A stretch of DNA of 64,000 nucleotides from Saccopteryx bilineata (GCF_036850765.1 NC_089495.1:25388875-25452874); one strand, 5' to 3'; shown: positions 48,426 through 61,315, counted from the first letter of the stretch. Numbers and translations are program-made. Notes: generated by a model not told the origin, from the sequence alone.

Positions 48426-48535
48426 CTGTATTTATTTATTTAGCGTTATACATTCCCTACTTCAGGTCCCGTTTGAACTACATTCTATGTGTCTTCTACT
48501 CTAAATATTTTCATTACACCAAGACTTAAATATTT

Positions 48536-48831
48536 GCCAGACCCATGGTGGTGCAGTGGATAGAGCATCAACCTGGGATGCTGAGGTCCCAGGTTCAAAA
48601 CCCTGAGGTCACCAGTTTGAGTACAGGCTTGCCAGCATGAACATGGGATCATGGGCTTGAGCCCAAGGTCGCTGGCTTGAGCAAGGGGACACTGGCTCTC
48701 CTTGAGCCCCCCCCCTCAGTCAAGACACGTATGAGAAACAATCAATGAGCAACTAAAGTGACAGCACTATGAGTTGATGTTTCTCTTCTCTCTCTTTCTC
48801 ACTTTCTCTATCACAAAAATAAATAAATAAA
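48536..48831 (+). mobile_element. Type B SINE, old, plus strand
   Basis: Degraded head GCCAGACCCATGGTGGTGC, B box GGTTCAAAACC, body, AATAAATAAATAAA tail. Target duplication ACTTAAATATTT / GATTTAAATATTT. Confidence 0.88.
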
Positions 48832-48846
48832 AAGATTTAAATATTT

Positions 48847-51800
48847 TATTTTCAAAACACTTTATAGCTTCTCCTCCCTCATTTTGTTACTTCTATTGCT
48901 TAGCTTTTGTGGGCCATTACCTTTAATATATTGCTTAGCTTTTGCCTTGAGCTATTTTAAAATAAGACTCAGAACTCCAGGAATTGCTGTGGGAGTTCAG
49001 TACGAAAGCAGACTTTCCACACACTACTACTGATGTTTTTTTGCAAGGTCAGAATTATCCAGGATGGTAGGTTTTCTTAGGTGTTCTTCAAGATAAGACT
49101 TCCAAGCTACCTCAGTAAAAAATGGAGCCTTCACACAAGGCTGTTTCAAATGAGGTGGCGGACCTAGGAGTAGCCATGGATTCCTCATAATCCTGAGAAC
49201 TTAACTCCTGTCACATATGTCTCTTACTTGTTAGCAAAAGATATTGAGTTGAATTCTTACTTAAGAACATAAATGACTTGGGGACAATCTGTTCAAAACT
49301 TTTCTGGACTGCAGGCCAACTTGTGTAAAATCCAATGCAAGCACTGTGTCTACCAAAGATCAATCATTAAGCCTGGAATAGGCAGCCAGAGATCTCAAGT
49401 CTCTCCTTGGCTATTCTTAAAGACAGCTAACTATATCACAAACAATTCTCTTAGCACCCTATGATTCAGACATCTACTTTCAAAAAGTAGATAAGTTTTG
49501 GCAATTAAATGATTTTACATTATAACACAATCTGTAGTCTAGTAGACACAAGTATTCTGGTGTGTCAGTGATGGTGACACGAAACCATATTATCTTTAAA
49601 GGATATTTTCATATAACTGCCCCAATAATGCAATAATTTTATCCTCTGTCTTTCATGCTGAAGCTATTGTGTATATGGACTTAGAACATCCACTATTCAA
49701 GTCTTGGGAAGCTTTTATTTGTTTTGTTGAAGACAAATTCCTATAGCCAGCCTGAACATTAGCCAGGAGGCACTGTCTAGCATCTGCTGTATATAAAAGT
49801 CTTGTCTTCTTTTATGAAAAGAGGAGTATCCTTTAGCTTGGCCTCCCCATTGTAGTACTGACAGGAGTCAGAGGGCATGGACAGCCTGTGGGCTGAGAAC
49901 TGCAGAAGACTGCCCGCCAACACAAGCTTCTTCCCTCTCTCTGCCAAGAGGACCTCTGCGGGGATGTTGCTAGGCCATCCAAGGTTCAGCTCTACTGACA
50001 ATGGAACTAGAAGCTCGACAAGAAATGGAAATACTCTATGACGTCCTCAGTCCTCTCCTGCTCCTTGAGCTAAATAGCAAATCAATCTTTGGTTTCAAGG
50101 GGAAAATATGAGACTGAAGGAAAGAGAAAGTGTTGGTGTTTCTTCATTTCCATTCCCAGATCCCTGCTCACTTTTAGTCACTACCTGCTACATGGAACAT
50201 CTGTTTTCAGGTAACCTGACAGATCCTAGAAATAGCACCTTTGGATTCCATGTCTTTTGGGGCCTTTCTGAAGTATTCTCACACAGTCAGGTCATTTATT
50301 TATTTATTTATTTATTTTAAAAATGTTTCTCCTCCTTAACTGGATTCTCCCTTCAGTTTGCTTCTGTAACCAGGGACAATGATCATATCACTGGATACAG
50401 AATCAATTGCTAAGTGCTGGAAATAAGTATGGTTTAAAATCTCAGGTTGGGTTTCTTGGAATTCTGGGCCAAGTCTCTTTCCCAGTTGCTCACAAGAAGT
50501 CCCGACGGATGTCACTGGAAAAGGTGTACATATATATGTGTGTGTGATTCAGGTCACAATAAGGACTTAAGGATCCAGAAAACCTCTTCTTCCAGATCAT
50601 ATCTAGTGATTACATCACTCTTCATACCAAACTAATCTTTGGAGCCACATGATGCTGACGTGCCAGGCAAACACTTCTGTCTTTGCCAGTGTGAGATCAC
50701 CATCAAAACGTTGCTTTCTTAGATGGGAAATCAGAGAGATTTTTGTTCAACTCAATTTTTTACAGGCATACACCTTCCCAGAGTACTCCTTAACACTTTC
50801 AGGATGCGTGGTTAGGTTAGCAAGATGGACAGCTGATATAACTTAGAAGAAATTATTTATTTATGCCTTACAGTTTTTCGTTTTAAATCTTAAGGGAAAT
50901 TGATAGTTGTCAGCATCACAAAGGGCAAATAAAACTCTAGCATATAACAAAAACATCTATTGACGTGTTAAAATATAAATAATAGAAGGAGAAAGCCAAA
51001 CCATGTGCAGTGAGCACAAAGCCACAGATTCGTCCATTACATTGGTAATACATGCATGTAGTTTGGCAAAACTCCACAGGCAAACTTGCAACCAAATAGC
51101 AATGCATTCTCTATTTCATTTCCTTTATTTTAGCCAAGTTCACAATTCATCTGGCTTCATTCTAACCAAACTCTAGTATTTAATGATAGATGACTATATG
51201 AGCTCCATATTTTCCTAACTTATCCCAAGCCCCCTTTACAAACTGTTTTTTTCCTTGTCTTCTTTCAACACAACTGTGGTGAACTGTCCAAGTAATATCT
51301 ACAAGGCTACAACGAGAGACTAACTTTTCAAGGACTACAAGTTAATGTGCTCTCTCTTTCTAGCCTATATCTTAGTTCCTTATTTCTTCCTCTGGGTTCT
51401 GTCTTCTTGGACAAAATTAATCTATTTTCTTTTCTTCTAGGCTTTCTTTTGAATTCCTTATATTGATACAATGTTTGGTGGGCTTCCAAATGACTTTTCT
51501 ATTTCCATTCAGACAAGATGCAAAATAATTCCAAAGCTATGGTTCTAGTCTTTAATTCTTGAGATGCAGTATAAGGCATGGTACCAACCCTTGAAATTTA
51601 GTGACTGCTTATGTTGGATTAAACAACGTTCTTTGACAGTATTGGACCCTTAGCTTTCTATAAACCTTCCTCACTCCCAGTGGCCCTTTGTTAGTTTCTG
51701 AAGTACTGGCTACTAGTATCCTCCCAACTTCACCAAAAATAAATAAAATAAAGTAAAATCACAAAATGCAAAAACCTGAGTGACTTCATAGTTCTAAACC

Positions 51801-52294
51801 AGCCACAAAACACAGCATTCTGACTTCTGCTTCTACTCTGGCATCACCAGGCTTTTGTTCTGATTTAAAACTCTGGTTTGCGTCCAGATCTTAGAGAAAA
51901 TTAAGCCTTGTTTTTCCCTTTCTTACCAAGTAAGGTTTTTTGTAGTCTACCCAACTCAGTCTTGTCTTTGTTGTTGTTATTATTTTCTTGTTCCTTATGT
52001 CCCACAAACTCTCCTGCTCCCAACAAGCACAGCATCTGGCACTTGCTTACTGGCCCCTGCCTCAGTAGCCTCTGTTCCATAGATTCCCCCTCTTCTTTTA
52101 GAAGCTCTTAATGCCTCGTTTGGTAGTTTAGTAGCTTCTCACTCTTCTGAAGCATCGGTGAGCCCGGGGGGAGGGGGGAGTAAGGAATCGGCCCAGGTTC
52201 CTGCTCCAGTAGCAGTGACCTTGGCATTACCTACTACTCTATCTCAGAAGGCAGCATCAGTTCTGAGCTATAAAAAAAATTGTGTTTCATGAAT
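48847..52294. other. Repeat-poor non-coding DNA
   Basis: About 3.4 kb with no recognisable gene or young repeat. A (TTTA)n microsatellite lies at 50293-50317 and a G-rich run at about 52166-52178. Confidence 0.5.
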
Positions 52295-52390
52295 GCAGGA
52301 AGGTTTATCTTCTTTGTTCAAAGTAGCTAGAATAGTATCTGGCACAGAGTGGGTTCTCAACAAATATGTTGTGAATAAGTGAATACAAAC
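52295..52390 (+). mobile_element. L2 3' end remnant, sense
   Basis: AGTATCTGGCACAGAGTGGG and TCTCAACAAATATGTTGTGAATAAGTG are the L2 3' end. Confidence 0.65.
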
Positions 52391-53272
52391 CTTAGGTACC
52401 CACTTGTGAATAGGGGAATTGTTTCTAATTTAAAAGAAAGTTGAGCATTTTTAAATCAAAAGCATTATCATGCTGCAATTTTTGATATTTTAAGCATTCT
52501 CCTCTCCATCACTAAGATTATATAAAAATCAACCAACCAGTAAACAACAGATTTGGACTCAGCCAAGTAGGAATCTGGATGAACCATCATGATAATGGCC
52601 CAAAGAGAACCTCAAGTTCTGTTTAAACATCTATTGGTTGATAATGCAAGTACTGGTATATTTTTTTCCCAAAAGTGTTATTTGACTATATTTCCAAAGT
52701 GTTATTTGACTCTTCTTAAATTTGGGAAGTATGTAGTTATTTGTTGAAATCCATCACCCCATATTTTGTATCAATAGTAGACCTTTTAAATTCAATACTT
52801 TAGATGTACATTTGGTGCATTGAGAAATGGCTATTATTTCTAAGCCCAGCATGCCATTATGATGTTTGATGTAACATTGAGAGTTACAAGTGTGCACCTA
52901 AGTGGCATAGAGAGCTGGCAGGAATATGTAAAAACATTCCTATTGTATTGCATGGCAATATAGTGAATGTTAAGACTTGGAAACTAAGGCAAGATCTTTT
53001 GTCTTCCAACAAAATAAGAGTCTTTACTAATATAAGCTTTCTTCCAGAAGTAACTACAACTTTGAGAAGCCCATTAGACACTGTCAATAAATATGCTATG
53101 AATAAATGAATACAATCCATTCATTTGTTCAGTATAAACTTGACTTAGATGATGCTAAGACAACTCAATGAGAATGATAACCCTGTGAGAAAATGAGGCT
53201 GAAGTCTGAGGTCTTATCTTACAGACATCTTTTGTGATGTCCAGGATGCAATGTGTTTGCTTATTTGTTATA
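52391..53272. other. Non-coding DNA
   Basis: No gene seen. 'gtcaataaatatgctatgaataaatgaat' near 53083 is a possible L2 end. Confidence 0.45.
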
Positions 53273-53641
53273 CAGCCATTCGTCTGTACCTTTGGGAGAT
53301 TGGTTGCAGGACCCCTGTGTATACCAAAATCCACTGATGCTCAAGTCCTCATATAAAAATGGCTTAGTATTTGCACATAACCTGTGCCCCCACTCCTGTA
53401 TACTTTAAATCATCTCTAGATTACTTATAATATCTACTATAACATAAGTACTTTGTAAATAACTGTCATAGTATATTGTTTAGGTAATAATGACAAGGAA
53501 AAAAGTCTGCACATGTTCAGTACAGATGACTCAGTACATAGTACACATCAGCAGCTACATAACATTTTTCCCCACAATATTTTCTATCTATGGTTGGTTG
53601 AACCTAAGGATGTAGAACCTGTGGATACAGAGGGCTGACTG
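53273..53641. mobile_element. Tigger-like MITE, 369 bp
   Basis: Inverted-repeat ends CAGCCATTCGTCTGTACC and the GGATACAGAGGGCTGACTG end, flanked by TA (53271-53272 and 53642-53643). The interior ('gttgcaggacccctgtgtataccaaaatccactgatgctcaagtcc') is a well-known pogo-type MITE. Confidence 0.85.
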
Positions 53642-53706
53642 TAATCTCTGGGGTGCCATGAGAGATGAATGAGATTCAGAATAAATGGAGAGTTAAAAAA
53701 AAAAAA

Positions 53707-54032
53707 CCTGACCAGGTGGTGGAGCAGTGGATAGAACGTCGGACTGGGACGCAGAAGACCCAGGTTCAAAACCCCAAGGTTGCCAGCTTGAATGAGGGCT
53801 CATCTGGTTTGAGCAAGGCTCACCAGCTTGAGCCCAAGGTTGCTGGCTTGAGCAAGGGGTCACTCGCTCTGCTATATCCCCCCCCCCCAAATCAGGGCAC
53901 ATATAAAAAAAAAAACAATCAATGAACAACTAAGGTGCTGCAACAATGAATTGATTCTTCCCAAATCTCTCTCTTCCTGTCTGTCTGTTCATATCTGTCC
54001 CTCTCTCTGTCTCTGTCACACACAAAAAAAAA
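53707..54032 (+). mobile_element. Type B SINE, plus strand
   Basis: Head CCTGACCAGGTGGTGGAGCAG, B box GGTTCAAAACC, body with a C-run (53878-53888), CA-containing tail. Inserted at an A-run. Confidence 0.9.
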
Positions 54033-54646
54033 ACCTTTATATTTTAGACCTTTATATTTGTGTGTTTGGACCCCAGTTGTTTCTTTCTTGAGTTTCAAAT
54101 ATAAGATTGTTGTAATCATGTCACATATAAAGACACAAAAAAAAATCAGTAGGTTTTTTTCTTGTTTTTTGTAGTCGGAAAATATATCAGTAAATAAATC
54201 AGCACTGGGAAAAAACCCTTAATTTCCAAAAGGTTAATAAATTAGTAAATCATAACAACTGATTTAATATTGCATAGTACTTAAAACAGCAATTATTAAA
54301 ATTTTTAAATAGCATGAGAAAATTCTTATACAAATAGGATAAAAATAGAATATACATATAGTCACAATAGTTCAAAATTAAGAAATAAGAAGGCTTAATA
54401 GGAAATATATTTTTGAAGTTAACATGATGGGATTATGGGTAGTTTTTAATATTTTAATATGTTAATTTTGATAATAAGTATAAATAACTTTAAAGAAGGA
54501 AATATAAACTTTTATTTTAATTGGAAAAAAATGAATTATTAAGTATGTAAAAATGCCTTGAAAAATAAAAAAAAATAAAACAAGTAAAATAGCACATCAT
54601 CATCAGATTACTGGGAAGTATTTGTCAATGTAAAGAGTTGGTATTA
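54033..54646. other. AT-rich non-coding DNA
   Basis: No gene or clear repeat seen. Confidence 0.5.
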
Positions 54647-55239
54647 CAGTGTGTCCGTAACGTCATGGTGCACTTTTGACCAATCAAGGAAAGCAACAAA
54701 AGATGATAGAAATGTTAAATCTGCACCAAATAAAAGGAAAACCCTCCCAGTTTCTGTAGGATGATGTGGCAGCATGTGCGCATGCACAGATGATGACGTA
54801 ACACCGTGTATACAGCAGAGCAGCCCACCGCCACGCCAGTTGAGATGTGGATGGTACAGAGGAAAGTTCAATGTGTTCTGTGTCTCACTAAATTCGAATC
54901 CGTGACCAAAGTGCAAAGTGAATATCAGCGCATTTATAACGAAGCGCTACCTCATAGGAATAACATTACTCGATGGGATAAGCAGTTGAAGGAAACCAGC
55001 AGTTTGGTGGAAAAACCCCGTTCTGGTAGGCCATCAGTCAGTGACGAGTCTGTAGAGGCTATACGGGATAGCTACCTAAAGAGCCCTAAAAAATCTGTGC
55101 ATGAACCCACATCGAACTGCACTGAATATTTATGAAACTGAGAGAGTTTTCCTTTTATTTGGTGCAGATTTCACATTTCTATCTTTTGTTGCTTTCCTGT
55201 GACTGGTCAAAAGTGCATCATGACTTTACGGACACACTG
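54647..55239 (+). mobile_element. mariner/Tc1-type element, 593 bp, with ~107-bp terminal inverted repeats
   Basis: Both ends start CAGTGTGTCCGTAA when read inward, flanked by TA (54645-54646 and 55240-55241). The inverted repeats run about 107 bp (54647-54753 and 55133-55239) with few differences. Between them lies only the start of a transposase gene, so this is an internally deleted, non-autonomous copy. The low divergence of the arms suggests fairly recent activity. Confidence 0.9.
54806..55135 (+). pseudogene. mariner-type transposase, N-terminal DNA-binding part only
   Basis: Transposases of this superfamily bind the inverted repeats through N-terminal helix-turn-helix domains and cut with a DDE/D core. 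The 109-codon frame has a likely true start near codon 14 (M before WMVQRKVQCV). It shows a first helix-turn-helix like insect mariner-type proteins, then the linker KPRSGRPSVSDESVEAIRDS, and ends with SPKKSVHE before a short non-homologous tail. The second DNA-binding domain and the whole catalytic core are absent. The frame itself has no stop or shift until the deletion point, so the protein fragment could still be made. An inverted-repeat-binding fragment might act as a repressor, but that is inference. Confidence 0.75.
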
Positions 55240-55241
55240 TA

Positions 55242-55849
55242 TTTATCCACAGTATGAAAAGCAATTATATGACATGCATCGCTTTATGATGATTCTATAG
55301 CAAAATAATTTAAAATATACCTTTCAGTAATCAAATCAACACAACTGTAAAAAATGTTATAGATCCTCTTTTTGTTGGTTTGTTCCTCTCATTTGAGCCA
55401 GTTATTTCAGTGGTTTTTGGCCACAGCTGTATAAATTAATTAATAATTTCAGTGGGGTTATTTACTACTCTAACTATATATATCCTCCCCAAATATTTCA
55501 CTGGTCTGAATTAAGGCAATTATTCTCTTGGAAAAATAGTTTCAATCACTTGGCTCAGTTGCCCTAGACTGATTATTATGATTAGAAGTTATTAACTGAA
55601 ATCAATGCTGTTGGCCACATGCTGGCTTAGTTACACAGCGTCCATATTTTTTTATTCCTATTTGAATTTATTTTTGCAATGAAAAAGAAAAGAATAAGTG
55701 ATTCGAATCTATATTTTAAAACTAACAAAATACGTAGTTTTTTACCAAATTCTCTTCATTACACATATTTTTAAACCTCAATCCTTGTTTCTTTATTTTT
55801 ATTGTTCCTTCCACTCACACATTTATTCCACAAGTATTTTTAAAATAAA
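55242..55849. other. AT-rich non-coding DNA
   Basis: No gene or clear repeat seen. Confidence 0.5.
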
Positions 55850-56045
55850 CTTTTTGTTTTAGAGTGCTTTTGGATTTACAGGGGGGAAAAAGGCAAAGCT
55901 AATATAGAGAATTCCCATATAGATACCACAGCCAGTTTTCTCCATTATTGGCATTTTACATTAGTATGCTACATTAGTTGTAGTTAAAGAACTAATACTG
56001 ATATGCTATTATTAACTAAAGCCCATATTTTATTCATATTTCCTT
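55850..56045 (-). mobile_element. L1M 3' UTR fragment, antisense
   Basis: 'tttagagtgcttttggatttacaggggg ... agagaattcccatatag ... gcattttacattagtatgctacattag' is the reverse of an L1M 3' end. Confidence 0.7.
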
Positions 56046-56079
56046 CATTTTTACCTAGAAGAAAGGAGTTACTAATACT

Positions 56080-56500
56080 ATAATACTAATGGCTAACACT
56101 TGCATGGCTCTTATGAGGTAGACAGTCTTATAAATGTCATTTATGTTATAAATATTTTGTATATTAACATATTTAATCCTGCTGTAAATTTAACTCTATA
56201 GAGCTAAGAAGCTGGTCAAACTCCAAACAGGAAAAAACAAAGAAAGTCATCACAAGACACATCACAATTAAACTTCTGAAAACTGAGGACCAAACAGAAA
56301 TCTATATAGCAACCAGAGAAAATTGACATCTTACCTATTGAGAACAACAATTTGGAAGACAGCAGATTTCTCTTCCATTTTATAGGTGAATAAACAGAGG
56401 CACTAAAATATTCAGTAACTTTCTCATGGTCACCCAGCCAAAATTGGAGAAGCCAGGTTATCTGATTCCAGGATCTGTGTCTTAACCCTATGGTTAATGA
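56080..56500 (+). mobile_element. MIR remnant split by a HAL1 piece
   Basis: MIR text at 56090-56214 ('ggctaacacttgcatggc') resumes at 56376-56500 (CCATTTTATAGGTGAATAAAC, then 'cacccagcc' and 'tctgattccaggatctgtg'). The 56215-56375 insert reads as HAL1 ('catcacaattaaacttctgaaaac ... gcaaccagagaaaa'). Confidence 0.65.
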
Positions 56501-56859
56501 AGTCATGATTAGGCAACCACTACTTTAAAAATTCACATGTATTCAAGCAATTCACCAGATCACCAAGTTATATAGGGTTGTGGAATTAAAGCCCCATTTA
56601 GTAATGAAATGTGATTCTATCTGGAATGTTTTTCATATATATATATGTGCTCCTTGGGACTCTCCCTGCCATTTCGAAGAAACTAAGAACTGGTAGAGGA
56701 TTCAAATGTTCTAGATCCTACAGAGACTCAACTTAAAATAGTAAATATACACAACTATAAGCTTAAGAATGATCATAACAAGGACCATGTGGAACCTTTA
56801 AATGAAAATAAAAAAACTACAAACCAACTGAAAGAAATAAAAGAAGATTTAAGGATTTC
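56501..56859. other. Non-coding DNA
   Basis: No gene seen. Probably the start of the L1M/HAL1 tract that follows. Confidence 0.4.
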
Positions 56860-59560
56860 CACTTTAGGGACTATAAAGCAGATGCATTTCTTCTTCTTCC
56901 TCTAATTATAATGAAAAACCCTGGAAATTATATATAAAACAAACACAGAAAGACTTTGAAAGATAGAAAGAGGGCAGATAGGCTCAGGATCTTAAGACCT
57001 GAGCAAGAATATGATTTATATTAGTGGAGGTTTTGTTTGTTTTTGTCTCTTATATCCCACTCTTAGAGCTAAAGAAGCTGGCAACCTGGAAATGCCAAAA
57101 GCATAGATGAAAAACATTCATCCCCAACAAAAGTTGGCGATCTGTAGCCAAGCCTGGAAAATGAAGAATTTTAGATAATCTACTCCAGCCAAACACAACA
57201 AAATAATGGCTCCACCAATGTTAGTAAAGACTAAGTGGAAAATGGAGGCTTTCATTCCAAAAGGATGCAACAAAGTTCTCCAATACTCATATAGAAGTAA
57301 TGTCAAAGAAGGAAGCTGTAGGTTTATTCCCACAGAGATGTAAAGATGCCCAAATTTCAGTGTTAGGGGAGGCCACCTAAGAAGTCTGGACTTCAATACC
57401 TACCCAGTGTTAATGAAGCACCTCTTCTCCTCCTTAGGGGTCCTGTTAGAATAATCCTAATTAAAAGTCAGAACATTCACTATCACCTGTTAGTAATCAA
57501 GCCACCCCCACTGTGGTGTCAGTGGAGACAATATGAAGAGCTAGACTTGAAGCCTTCCCAGCCTGTCACCTAGGGTACTAACAAGGCTGAATTGGGATTT
57601 TTGTTTCTACATTGTATTGTAGTAACAAAGGTGCTTCTCCCTCTGCTGCCAAAACAGTATTAGACAAAGCTTACTGAAATAAATATTTAAATAAAAATCA
57701 GAATCTCATGATACAAAATGTCCATGATTGAATTAAAATTACTAGTCATACTGCAAATAAGAAAGTTCTCAAACTGAATGAAAAAGATAATCACTATTGA
57801 GATGACAAATGTGTTAGAACTTTCTGACAAAAATTTTAATGTAACCATGATAAAAATGCTATAACAAGCAAAATAATAGTCTTAGAAAAGAAACAAAAGA
57901 TACAAAGAATAATCAAATAGAACATTTCAAACTAAGGAGTACAATAACTGAAATGCAAAGATGAGTGGATGGACTCAACAGAACAAGAGAGATGAAAGTG
58001 TTAGTGTACAGGAAGATAGAAATATAGAAATTATTCAACCTGAAAAAAAAGTGAAAATAGGCTGGAAAAATGAACAGAGCCCTGTACTTGTGAAATTATA
58101 ATAAAAAGTTCATGTTATATCAACAATTCATATTATTGGATTCATGGAAAGAGAAAAGGAGAAGTTGAAAAAATATGCAGCCTGACCAGGCGGTGGCGCA
58201 GTGGATAGAGTGTCGGACTGGGATGCCGAGGACCCAGGTTCAAGACCCCAGGTTCGAGACCCCGAGGTTGCCAGCTTGAGCGTGGGTTCATCTGGTTTGA
58301 GCAAAAGCTCACCAGCTTGGACCCAAGGTCGCTGACTCCAGCAAGGAGTTACTCGGTCTGCTGAAGGCCCATGGTAAAGGCGCATATGAGAAAGCAATCA
58401 ATGAACAACTAAGGTGTAACAATGTACAACGAAAAACTAATGATTGATGCTTCTCATCTCTCTGTTCCTGTCTGTCTGTCCCTGTCTATCCCTCTCTCTG
58501 ATTCTCTCTCTGTCTCTATAAAATAAATAAGTAAATAAATAAATAAATAAATAAAAATTAAAAAAAAAAGAAAAAATATGCAAAGAAATAATCAGTGAAA
58601 ACTTTTCACATTTTGCAAAAGACTTAAACTTTCAGATTCAAGAAACTGGGAAAAACCCAAATAGGATAAATCAAAGAGATTCTCATCAAGGTGCAACATA
58701 ATTAAACTTCTGAACACAAAAAGTAAAAAAAAAAAAGTATGAAAAGCAACCAGAGAAAAATGTGCACTACCTATAGGGGGAAACAATTTGAATAACAGTA
58801 GTTATTTTCATTAGAAACTAGGGGGATGATAAGGAAGTGACCCAATATTTTTCAAGGGCAAAACACAATCTGTCAACACAGAATCTTATACCCAGTGAAA
58901 ATATTCTTCAAGAATAATGGGAAAATAAAAACATTCACAGATAAATTAAGAACTTGACACCAGCATATTTAACTTAAGAAAATAGATAATGGAAGTTTTC
59001 TAAATGCAAAGGAAATGACAATAGAAGGTATCTTGGAATTTCAGTAAAGAAGAAAGAAGCTGGTAAGCAAAATTGGGCTAAGTACAAAAGGTTTAACTTC
59101 TCTTAAATTTTCTAAATGATGACTGATGTCAAAACAAAAATTATAGTACTGTCTGGTGTTGCTCTACGTGTGTGTGGAGAGAAAATTTAAGACAATTATA
59201 TTATAAGTGAAGGAAGGTAAAAGAACATGAAATATCCAGTAAAATAGCACACCAGTAGACTATGATAAATTATGTACATAAAATGTAATAGCTAAAGGAA
59301 TCATTTAAAAGACAAAAATGGGCAGAGTGAATTAAAAACCATGACACATTATATGCTATTTAAAAGAAACTCACTTCATAGATACTGATATAGTCAGGTT
59401 GAAAGTAAAAAAAAGGAAAAAATATATTATGAAAATATTAATCAAAACAAAGCAGGTAAGGCTATATTAATATTAAAGTAAATTTCAGAACAAAGACAAT
59501 TACCAGAAATTGAGAGGAACATTGTATTATAATTAAACTATCAATCTGCTCAAAAGGCAC
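56860..59560 (+). mobile_element. HAL1/L1M tract, sense, split by a type B SINE
   Basis: The order of phrases follows HAL1: 'actagtcatactgcaaataag' (57740s), 'aaaatgaacagagccctg' (58068), AGATTCAAGAAACTGGG (58636), 'cataattaaacttctgaa' (58697), 'gcaaccagagaaaaatg' (58746), then 'actgatgtcaaaacaaaaattatagtactgtctgg' and 'ccagtagactatgataaattatgtac' (59250s). No frame is open. The part before 57700 is an L1M/HAL1-like 5' region with less certainty. Confidence 0.6.
58180..58569 (+). mobile_element. Type B SINE with duplicated B box, plus strand
   Basis: Perfect 13-bp target duplication GAAAAAATATGCA (58167-58179 and 58570-58582). The head is close to consensus, but the B box region is doubled: GGTTCAAGACC at 58237-58247 and GGTTCGAGACC at 58251-58261. 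The tail is an (AATA)n-like run. Confidence 0.95.
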
Positions 59561-59846
59561 TGCAATCATAAATGAGTGTGCAGCAAACAACAGAGTTGGG
59601 AAATATGTGAAGCACTATGGATAGATATGAAACAATAAATAGAAATTCACTCATTATAGTTGAAAACTTCATCACTCCTCACTCAACAACTGATAAAATA
59701 AATATAAAGAAAACCGAGTAAAAATATGAAAGAACTCAACAACATCACATGATCGCTTTAGTCAATGCAGAAAAAGTATCTGACAAAATTCAACACTCAT
59801 TAATGATAAAAAAAAAAACTCTCAGAAAAATAAGACTAGAGGTACA

Positions 59847-60282
59847 GGCCTAAAGGGAATATGCTAATGGAAATAAATCACACAGAGAAAGATAAATGCC
59901 ATATGATTCCACTTATATGTGGACTCTAAAAAAAAACAAAAACAAACAGAAACAAACTCATTGATACAAAGAACAAACTGATGGTCACCAGATGAAAGGG
60001 GGTTGGGAAGATAAAAGAAAGATGAAAGGGATTAAGAAGTACAAATTGCCAGTTACAAAAATAATTACAGGGTTGTAAAATACAGCATAAGGAATATAGT
60101 CAATAATATTTTAATAACCACATGTGGCACTAGATGGGTATTAGATTTATCAAGGTTATCAATTCATAAGGTATATGAACATATAATCACTATACTGTAC
60201 ACATGAAATTAATATAATATTGTCAACTCTAATTGAAAACTAAATTTTAAATAAATTAATAAAATTTAAAAAATAGTAATAG
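59847..60282 (+). mobile_element. L1 3' UTR fragment, sense, inserted in older L1
   Basis: 'aaatgccatatgattccacttatatgtggactctaa ... gatggtcaccagatgaaaggggg ... actgtacacatgaaattaatataatattgtcaac' is a typical L1 3' UTR ending in an A-rich tail. The flanks TAGAGGTACA / TAGAGGCAAA are a possible decayed duplication. Confidence 0.75.
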
Positions 60283-60342
60283 AGGCAAATTTACTCAACT
60301 TGATAGAGAGCATATAAAAAATTTACAGCTAGCATTATCCTT

Positions 60343-61254
60343 TTTTCAGATATTTTCATTTTATTTATTTTTACTGAATTTCCTGGCATAACATTGGTTA
60401 ATAAAATTATATAGGTTTTAGGTATACAATTCTACAATACACCATCTGTATATTGTATTGTGTGTTTTGTACCTCGAGTTTCCTTCCATCACCATTTAAC
60501 CCTCCTTGACTCTCTTCTCCCTCCCCCACCACCTTCCCTGTGTCAGTCACCATACTGTTGTCTGTGTCTATGAGTCTTTCTTTTTCCTTTCCTTCCTTTC
60601 ACCCTTCTCACCCAGGTCCCCCACAGCTGATGAGACTTGGGTTGCTTCCAAATCTTGGCTATTGTAAATAACACTGTAATGAACATAGGGGTGCATATAT
60701 TCCTTTTAATTAGTGTTTTAGGTTTCTTTGGATATATTCCCAGAAATGGAATAGCTGGGTTATGAGGCAGTTAGCCTTATTTTTAATCTTTTGAGGTAAG
60801 TCCATACTGCTTTCCACAGTGGCTGCACCAGTCTGCATTCCCACCAACAGTGCACAAAGGTTCCCTTTTCTCCACATCCTCACCAACACTTCTTTGTTAA
60901 TTTATTGCTGATAGCCATTCTGACAGGTGTGAGGTGATATCTCATTGTGGTTTTCGTTTGCATTTCTCTGATGATTAATGATGTTGAGCATTATTTCATA
61001 TATCTATTGCCATCTGTGTCTTCTTTAGAGAAGTGTCTATTTATCTTCTTTGCCCATTTTTGAATTGGATTGCTTGTTTGTTTTTATGCTGAGTTTTATA
61101 AGTTCTTATACATTTTGAATATTAAGCTCTTATCAGATGTATCATTGGTGATTATATTCTCCCATTCAGTGGGTTGTCCATTCATTTTGGTGATGGTTTC
61201 CTTTGCTGTGCAAAAACTTTTTAGTTTGATGTAATCCTATTTGTTTATTTTTCT
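60343..61254 (-). mobile_element. L1 3' fragment, 5'-truncated, antisense
   Basis: A 912-bp insertion with a 14-bp target duplication, CTAGCATTATCCTT (60329-60342) and CTAACATTATCCTT (61255-61268). Content is the reverse of an L1 3' UTR and ORF2 end ('aaatcttggctattgtaaataacactg', 'cagtggctgcaccagtctgcattcccaccaacagtgc'). Confidence 0.9.
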
Positions 61255-61315
61255 CTAACATTATCCTTAATGGTGAAGGATCAAAAGCGTTCCTGAATTC
61301 AGGGAAAATCAAAGA

